Shown here piece by piece: positions 6,901-8,894 of a DNA stretch of 8,894 nucleotides. The translations under genes and the position numbers were made by a program. The stretch comes from Clostridiales bacterium UBA1738 (lineage in GTDB: Bacteria > Bacillota > Clostridia > UBA1381). The stretch lies in assembly GCA_002315735.1 (NCBI GenBank), contig DCIA01000010.1, positions 166,800 to 175,693 of the forward strand, in the 5' to 3' direction. Below the pieces are notes generated by a model. The model did no database searches and was not told the DNA's origin. It was given only the letters and a program-made list of their open reading frames with translations. Position 1 is the stretch's first letter. Each line of letters begins with the position of its first letter.

Positions 6901-8258
6901 TCATAAACGGCAATGTGGTCAGGATATTTTTTGACCACTTCATCAAAAATAGCATTCACTGTTTCGGGAAGATTTTTTTCCTGTTCCGTAGCATTCGTCT
7001 TCGCAAGAAATGCTTCGCTTTTCGGGGTTGTCAACTGAAAATCACATAGTTTTTTCCCACTCATCATCTCTTGCACAACTTTTTGATAGAAATCCATAAA
7101 GCAATCAATATATTCTTTGGAATACAAATTTTCTTTATATCCAAGCCAAAAACAATGCTTTCCGTTTACTTTATAGACCATAAAGTCAAAATTTGCAACC
7201 GCTTCATAAGAATCTAACACATTAACTTCCGGAAGCACTTCTCCAACCGGCAGAGCAGAGAGAATCTCCCCTTGATATACATAATGCACATCGGCACAAC
7301 CGGGATATTCTTTCAGTAACTCGGAAAAATTGATGTTATTATGTTTCAGTGTTGCAAAGAAATTTCCCTTTACATTCCGCATAAAATCAAGTGAGCTCGT
7401 CTGCTCATCAATCCGTACACAAAGCGGAAATGATTTTACAAACATTCCTATTGAATTTTGATAATTTCCTCCAAAACGACCGCTTTCCACCGAGGAAAAC
7501 ACCGCATTTTTTTGATTGTTCCACTTTGCAAGAGTATAGGCAAACGCACTTAAAAAGAGCATATTCTCGGTAATCCCAAGCTCCTTGGCAAAACGGACAA
7601 CCTCATTCGAATCACCATTAAAATCATAACAAGACGCTGCATTTTTACAAGGTCTTTCTTCCACCGCCAAATCGGGCACGGGATTACAATCGGTATCCAC
7701 CCCATCAAAATAAGATTCAAAATAAAGAAGTGCCTCTTGTTCTAATTCTCCACGATTTTCCTCTTTCTCCCTTGCATCAAACACCGTGTCGCTTTCGCAG
7801 AGTGATTCTCCGCGATATGCCTGATCCAATGCGTGATTGAAAACACGAATGGAAGACCCGTCAAAAATCGTATGATGGAGTACCAGATTCAAAACAACAC
7901 AAGTTGGTGTTTCCAGTACTTCTCCACGCCACAAAAATTTTCCGTCAAAAGAAAACGGAGAAAAGAGCGCATTTTTTCGCTCTTGTATTTCACAGTCATC
8001 CAACTGCAAAATCTGCAATTTAGGAAGTGGTTCTTCCGAAATCATGACCATCGGTACCGCATTTACTTCTTTTATCACAGTGGAAAACGCAGAGAAATGC
8101 TCTGCTACCACATCAAATGCGTTGGCAAGTCGAGTCGCATCTATCCTTCCCTTTGGAAAAGAAAACGCCAACGGAATCAGATAATCCGCACAATTCGATT
8201 CATCTATACACTCTAAATACATACCCAATTGGGCATCTGTCAATTGCTTTTGTTTCAT
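999..8258 (-). CDS. Dimodular nonribosomal peptide synthetase with terminal reductase (C-A-T-C-A-T-R)
   Basis: A 2419-residue cytoplasmic enzyme with domains C1 (about 1-420), A1 (435-915), T1 (925-1000), C2 (1005-1425), A2 (1440-1930), T2 (1940-2010) and R (2050-2419). All core motifs are present: two HHxxxDG, two SGTTGxPKG, two YKTGD, two KIRGFRVEL, two carrier serines and GVTGFLG in the reductase. It should load two amino acids, condense them and release the peptide by NAD(P)H reduction. There is no epimerase, so L residues are expected, and no thioesterase. The ATG at 8258 is chosen because AGGGGTG lies eight bases upstream and residue 6 onward is already the first C-domain motif; the frame is open to 8360, but that would start upstream of the promoter. 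No frameshift or missing motif is seen. The architecture matches one-gene peptide-aldehyde/pyrazinone clusters of gut Clostridia and resembles AusA of staphylococci plus an extra N-terminal C domain. Confidence 0.97.
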   Translation of the reverse strand: MKQKQLTDAQLGMYLECIDESNCADYLIPLAFSFPKGRIDATRLANAFDVVAEHFSAFSTVIKEVNAVPMVMISEEPLPKLQILQLDDCEIQERKNALFSPFSFDGKFLWRGEVLETPTCVVLNLVLHHTIFDGSSIRVFNHALDQAYRGESLCESDTVFDAREKEENRGELEQEALLYFESYFDGVDTDCNPVPDLAVEERPCKNAASCYDFNGDSNEVVRFAKELGITENMLFLSAFAYTLAKWNNQKNAVFSSVESGRFGGNYQNSIGMFVKSFPLCVRIDEQTSSLDFMRNVKGNFFATLKHNNINFSELLKEYPGCADVHYVYQGEILSALPVGEVLPEVNVLDSYEAVANFDFMVYKVNGKHCFWLGYKENLYSKEYIDCFMDFYQKVVQEMMSGKKLCDFQLTTPKSEAFLAKTNATEQEKNLPETVNAIFDEVVKKYPDHIAVYDQGKTVTYREFDVISKKIATYLHQKGVGTNDFVPVLIPRNKFMSLTVMGILRAGAAYQPLDPSYPEERLKFLVKDSHAKVLIVDRDLLPLVGQFSGDVLYTDEIDALPDAPDFYVEAHPEDAFLLIYTSGTTGTPKGCILEQRNMVAMYHTHREKMGLSNQSRVATVASFGFDAGAMDIFATLMSGAGLYIVPDDIKLDLPEVEQFYEKHQITNGFMTTQLGRMFLEQTNCKSLRYFMFGGEKLVPFTPPEWVNCWNGYGPSETLAYVTSYLVKNNGSLQSIGTASYNTKLYIVDEKNRLLPTGCCGEICIAGHQTGRGYLNRPEKNQEVFVKNPFCDEAGYETMYKTGDIVRMLPDGNLDFIGRRDNQIKIRGFRVELTEIEQVIRDYPGIQNASVQAYDDPVSGKFLAAFVCSQETVDIDKLNAFILEQKPPYMVPAVTMQLETIPVNVNGKVDKKKLPKPERKFEDVTKPKTKTQQRIFDIVASVVGTEEFGIETDFYLIGLSSIGSIRLCSLLAEEFSVSVQIKDLKQFPNVEKLEGYLLSSVGNTPKIYEVYPDYPLTKTQEGILVECSIKPDSTFYNIPLLLQISEKIDVERLRRAIVSCVEAHPYLKMELFHDQNGNVRQKRMDDASFEVEDIPVIACESVEEIKQSVVTPFVLMNSRLFRIKIYCADTAYLLIEMHHIIADGTSIKLLLQDIERAYRGETLKKEGFSSFELALMEQEKRESSQYDEAKRYYETLLEGLDQNFLPGEDRLFTHEKDSGIFTALQNLTNVEQVQRYCEEHHLSMNGFLCSAFGFLLAKYAGTEYAIFNTVYHGRNDSRTTDTVGMLVKTMPVVCHIERENAYRIFKEVSEQIVDSMSNDIYSFAEICKEYGVKNDIIFIYQGERFSFQSFCGEPACEISLALSEVKAPIALQVAIENGKFRYIMEYQPELFTEQLMETFLAAFDKVIASLIEEEELKHISLLTEKTTEQLDAYNETEYEYDTSKTIVDYVREQLALYPEKDCIVAQNKTFTYGQVGDLASRIGSYLRSRGIGVGDVVSILIYRDENMIPAAHGVLMSGAAYLGLDPTYPPERLEFMMQDSGAKIAIVERDLIDLIPNFEGEVIYTDEIDSLPPVTDDFEASLSEIMPDHHALVVYSSGTTGVPKGGVLCHKNIVCFMQNYCLDMEISEKSHVANYASFGFDGGAMDVLSTPMVGATLFVVPDEIRLDMEKLEHFFIHHSITNGFVTTQVGAMFVANTKCKTLRHFIVGGEKFIPAVVPEWVTYHNGYGPSETMCYVNQFQQIDLGNLQPIGKVNRNCKEYIIDRYGNRLPFGACGELCIASGQTGCGYLNRPEKTAEVFVKNPFCEIPPYDIIYKTGDIVRQMPDGNYVFVGRRDGQVKIRGFRVELSEVEQQIRKFEGVKAVAVQAFDSNSGGKFLAAYVVSDSEIDVAKLNEFIASEKPDYMVPAFTMQIEEIPLTANSKVDKKKLPKPTMNANKKGAEPANETEEAICDIYEEVLGLEKVYADDDFFAIGGSSISAIQVVVKCNQLGYDIVFKNLFANTTPHRLSDYIQNGQKDVIIAPGEMEKTEDEDSALEANVLENIRQISFESIGDVMLTGVTGFLGSHILKSLLDTTPAKAICLVRRKADMDAETRFEMMMTYYFEDWYTDALKQRVTIVEGELGDEAVMEELENYSFATIINSAANVKHFAAGDELLKDNYSVVRNLIDLAHKHNAKLVQISSTSVSGEAANTDIPEDYLFRENQLNIGQSLENKYIYSKYQAERLVIDAISRGIIKGKIIRLGNLMARIDDSEFQINANSNGFLRMFLGYYQLGMFPIDMMDKEIEFSPIDATAKAVLLLSGTPDQFTVFHAKNCNHIHYGYLVNAMIKEGIDIQIVEQEVFQERYERALREEQDLTAFASFVAYTDHSGKEGEKEIVHQIESDCLFTTKALYRLGFAWPLVNKDYLQKMIRILIDLGLFA
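1002..2111 (-). other. Terminal thioester reductase (R) domain, residues 2050-2419
   Basis: A Lys2/AusA-type short-chain reductase that takes hydride from NAD(P)H. The Rossmann loop GVTGFLG is at 2056-2062. The catalytic triad region shows the Ser/Thr cluster SSTS (2179-2182) and YIYSK (2213-2217; Tyr2213, Lys2217), with the family's SKxxAE context. It follows T2 after a charged linker of about 40 residues. Family knowledge: such domains release the peptidyl thioester as an aldehyde (two electrons), sometimes as an alcohol (four electrons); the sequence does not decide which. Confidence 0.92.
2229..5246 (-). other. NRPS module 2 (C2-A2-T2), residues 1005-2010
   Basis: C2 opens with the YPLTKTQEG motif and has HHIIADG at 1136-1142 (catalytic His1137); with no preceding epimerase it should be an LCL condensation domain. 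A2 has SSGTTGVPKG (1594-1603), Asp1639 and Lys1920 in an NSK variant of A10 (usually NGK). The GrsA-aligned pocket is D1639 G1640 M1643 F1682 I1704 G1706 G1724 C1732 Y1733 K1920, again hydrophobic and nearly the same as in module 1. T2 has the standard GGSS with Ser1974. The A5-A8 part of A2 is strikingly like A1: I count 48 identities in 66 aligned positions (771-836 against 1785-1850). Confidence 0.88.
5259..8258 (-). other. NRPS module 1 (C1-A1-T1), residues 1-1000
   Basis: C1 carries HHTIFDG at 128-134 (catalytic His129). Because it is the first domain, it has no upstream carrier within this protein and should act as a starter C domain that takes an acyl group from CoA or an ACP. A1 has the P-loop TSGTTGTPKG (580-589), Asp625 for the amino group and Lys906 (NGK of A10). 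Aligning to the GrsA pocket gives D625 A626 M629 F668 M690 G692 G710 A718 Y719 K906, a hydrophobic pocket resembling valine-type codes. T1 has GLSS at 956-959, with Ser959 as the phosphopantetheine site; the second Gly of the usual GGxS is Leu. Specificity is an inference. Confidence 0.88.
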
Positions 8259-8266
8259 TTTTTTAT

Positions 8267-8273
8267 CACCCCT
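8267..8273 (-). promoter_or_regulatory. Ribosome binding site of the NRPS
   Basis: AGGGGTG on the minus strand, eight bases before the ATG at 8258. It matches six of seven positions of the AGGAGGT(G)-type consensus and settles the start codon against the upstream in-frame ATGs at about 8300 and 8294. Confidence 0.8.
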
Positions 8274-8307
8274 GTTTTTATAGAGAGGATAAACCATCCC
8301 TAATATC

Positions 8308-8336
8308 ATTATACTACTATTCCATATAAAATTCAA
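8308..8336 (-). promoter_or_regulatory. Sigma-A-type promoter of the NRPS-STAS operon
   Basis: On the minus strand, -35 TTGAAT (8336-8331), a spacer of exactly 17 bases and a perfect -10 TATAAT (8313-8308). Transcription should start near 8301, leaving a leader of about 43 bases. That leader is too short for a riboswitch; only a weak GGAT/ATCC hairpin is seen in it. No other good promoter lies between here and the STAS gene. Confidence 0.87.
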
Positions 8337-8350
8337 TAAAAAAAACGAGG

Positions 8351-8371
8351 TGTGAAACACTAATTTTCACA
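8351..8371. promoter_or_regulatory. Operator-like inverted repeat upstream of the promoter
   Basis: A perfect 7-bp dyad, TGTGAAA (8351-8357) and TTTCACA (8365-8371), with a 7-base spacer. It spans about -50 to -70 from the predicted start, where an activator would bind. The two TGTGA half-sites are 11 bases apart rather than the 6 of a CRP/FNR-family site, so no known regulator is assigned. Confidence 0.4.
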
Positions 8372-8391
8372 ACGTCAGCAGTATCGATTTT

Positions 8392-8478
8392 CCGTGTCAA
8401 TGGTATAAGGCTACTTTTGGGCGATTTTTATGATTTTCAGTCTAAAATAAAAGATTAAGAGCCGAACCCTTGACACGG
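8392..8478. repeat. Long-range inverted repeat CCGTGTCAA / TTGACACGG
   Basis: 8392-8403 (CCGTGTCAATGG) and 8467-8478 (CCCTTGACACGG) match at 11 of 12 positions as inverted copies. The pairing can continue inward with GGCT (8409-8412) and AGCC (8460-8463). The enclosed 45-odd bases are A/T-rich. The length and symmetry would fit the ends of a small non-coding element or a large stem-loop; no gene is inside. Confidence 0.45.
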
Positions 8479-8518
8479 GCAAATTCGCAAAACCGCATTA
8501 CAAAGCCAAAAAAGGCAC

Positions 8519-8558
8519 AAAAAAGGACAAGCATTTTGGTATCAAAACACTTGTCCTT
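8519..8558 (-). terminator. Strong minus-strand intrinsic terminator with no visible gene upstream
   Basis: On the minus strand, AAGGACAAG (8558-8550) pairs with CTTGTCCTT (8531-8523). The inner arms also pair through G-U wobbles (8549-8543 with 8538-8532), giving about 16 continuous pairs and a 4-base loop, then TTTT. On the + strand the same inner pairs become A-C mismatches and the T run is broken, so the minus strand is the intended direction. The only minus-strand gene before it is tRNA-Asn, which already has its own terminator. Confidence 0.72.
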
Positions 8559-8595
8559 ATTTGTCATAGTCGGGCAAAAAAGATATCCGAATAAA

Positions 8596-8675
8596 TCGCA
8601 AAAAGTTGATAGCGACAGTTTGCCGTTGTGAGTGCGTTTACAAACGAACAGGCAAACCAGCGTGACTTTTTGCGA
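8596..8675. repeat. 80-base nested palindrome
   Basis: Three nested inverted repeats: TCGCAAAAAGT (8596-8606) with ACTTTTTGCGA (8665-8675), perfect over 11 bp; GTTTGCC (8618-8624) with GGCAAAC (8651-8657), perfect over 7 bp; and CGTTTACAAACG (8635-8646) at the tip. The whole would fold into one long stem with an internal loop. There is no coding frame of note. It could be a structured RNA, a repeat element or a protein-binding palindrome; I do not recognise the family. Confidence 0.6.
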
Positions 8676-8701
8676 AAAAGGAGGAACAGCGATTTAGGTG
8701 A

Positions 8702-8728
8702 GTTCCGATTTTAATAAAAAATCGGAAC
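8702..8728. repeat. Inverted repeat overlapping the tRNA-Asn terminator
   Basis: GTTCCGATTTT (8702-8712) and AAAATCGGAAC (8718-8728) form a perfect 11-bp dyad with a 5-base loop. The right arm is shared with the terminator hairpin at 8722-8751, so the two hairpins cannot both form fully. Confidence 0.6.
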
Positions 8729-8751
8729 GAGCGATTTTTCGCTTGTTCCGA
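8716..8751 (-). terminator. Intrinsic terminator of tRNA-Asn
   Basis: On the minus strand, TCGGAACAAGCGA (8751-8739) pairs with TCGCTCGTTCCGA (8734-8722), 13 positions with one A-C mismatch and a 4-base loop, then TTTTTT. It begins three bases after the CCA end of tRNA-Asn. Confidence 0.82.
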
Positions 8752-8753
8752 CG

Positions 8754-8830
8754 TGGCTCCTCCTGTCCGACTTGAACGGACGACCCTCTGATTAACAGTC
8801 AGATGCTCTAACCAACTGAGCTAAGGAGGA
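8754..8830 (-). tRNA. tRNA-Asn (anticodon GTT)
   Basis: A complete 77-base tRNA with encoded CCA. Acceptor TCCTCCT (8830-8824) pairs with AGGAGGA (8764-8758), and the discriminator is G. The anticodon stem TCTGA/TCAGA encloses CTGTTAA, placing GTT at 8796-8794. It lies upstream of, and in the same direction as, the NRPS operon, but a terminator separates them. Confidence 0.97.
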
Positions 8831-8837
8831 ATATTGC

Positions 8838-8868
8838 AAGAATCCGAAACGATACATTTCGGATTCTT
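8838..8868. repeat. Hairpin just upstream of tRNA-Asn
   Basis: A perfect 12-bp inverted repeat, AAGAATCCGAAA (8838-8849) and TTTCGGATTCTT (8857-8868), with a 7-base loop. Seven bases separate it from the 5' end of tRNA-Asn, the same distance as between the hairpin at 212-242 and tRNA-Cys. There is no T run on the minus strand, so it is more likely a spacer hairpin in a tRNA precursor than a terminator. 8869-8894 shows nothing I can assign. Confidence 0.6.
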
Positions 8869-8894
8869 TGTTCCGGCAGCTATCTATCTTCCCG

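Noticed and set aside
999..8258. Epimerase, methyltransferase or thioesterase domain in the synthetase
   Set aside because: Every stretch is accounted for by C, A, T and R domains; no extra segment of the required size remains between them.
8259..8360. 34-residue N-terminal extension of the NRPS from upstream in-frame start codons
   Set aside because: It would begin upstream of the predicted transcription start near 8301 or lack a ribosome site; the C domain starts right after the ATG at 8258.
8351..8371. CRP/FNR site (TGTGA...TCACA)
   Set aside because: The half-sites are 11 bases apart rather than 6, so the family's dimer geometry does not fit.
8470..8500. + strand promoter from TTGACA at 8470
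   Set aside because: No acceptable -10 at 16-18 bases, and the TTGACA is part of an inverted repeat whose other arm carries the same hexamer by symmetry.
8677..8830. TTCCTCCTT shared by 8677-8685 and the tRNA-Asn 5' end as an attachment-site duplication
   Set aside because: Only nine bases match, the motif resembles an anti-Shine-Dalgarno run, and islands usually duplicate the tRNA 3' end.
1..8894. CRISPR array or phage genes
   Set aside because: No regular repeat-spacer pattern and no phage-type coding frame; the direct repeats at 458-570 are few and unevenly spaced.

Overview
The window is low-GC DNA with strong Shine-Dalgarno sites, tRNAs that encode their own CCA ends, and short-loop intrinsic terminators. 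Together with an anti-sigma-antagonist-type STAS protein and a C-A-T-C-A-T-R peptide synthetase, this points to a Firmicute, most likely of class Clostridia. That placement is inferred from style and gene content; no taxonomic marker gene is present.

Layout. Positions 1-324 hold the end of a + strand tRNA cluster (a truncated tRNA that is probably Asp, then Phe, Gly and Cys), closed by an intrinsic terminator at about 335-371. A second terminator facing the other way (405-437) ends a minus-strand two-gene operon. The operon starts at a near-consensus sigma-A-type promoter (8308-8336) and contains a 2419-residue nonribosomal peptide synthetase (8258 to 999) and, 24 bases later, a 102-residue STAS-domain protein (974 to 666). 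Between the STAS gene and its terminator lies about 230 bases with three copies of a CCAAAAATGT motif and one doubtful 36-codon ORF. Upstream of the operon, 8372-8753 has no gene but is packed with inverted repeats, including a strong minus-strand terminator and an 80-base nested palindrome. A minus-strand tRNA-Asn (8754-8830) closes the window.

Function. The synthetase reads C-A-T-C-A-T-R. It should activate two amino acids, join them and release the dipeptide by reduction to an aldehyde. The N-terminal condensation domain suggests an acyl cap on the first residue. Both adenylation domains carry very similar pockets of hydrophobic, branched-chain type. This layout matches one-enzyme clusters known from gut Clostridia and, without the first C domain, staphylococcal AusA; those make peptide aldehydes or the pyrazinones derived from them. 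The STAS protein is the only co-transcribed partner visible, so it may regulate the pathway or the cell's response to the product. No phosphopantetheinyl transferase, MbtH protein or exporter is in the window. The operon sits between two tRNA loci amid repeat-rich intergenic DNA, which fits an accessory locus.
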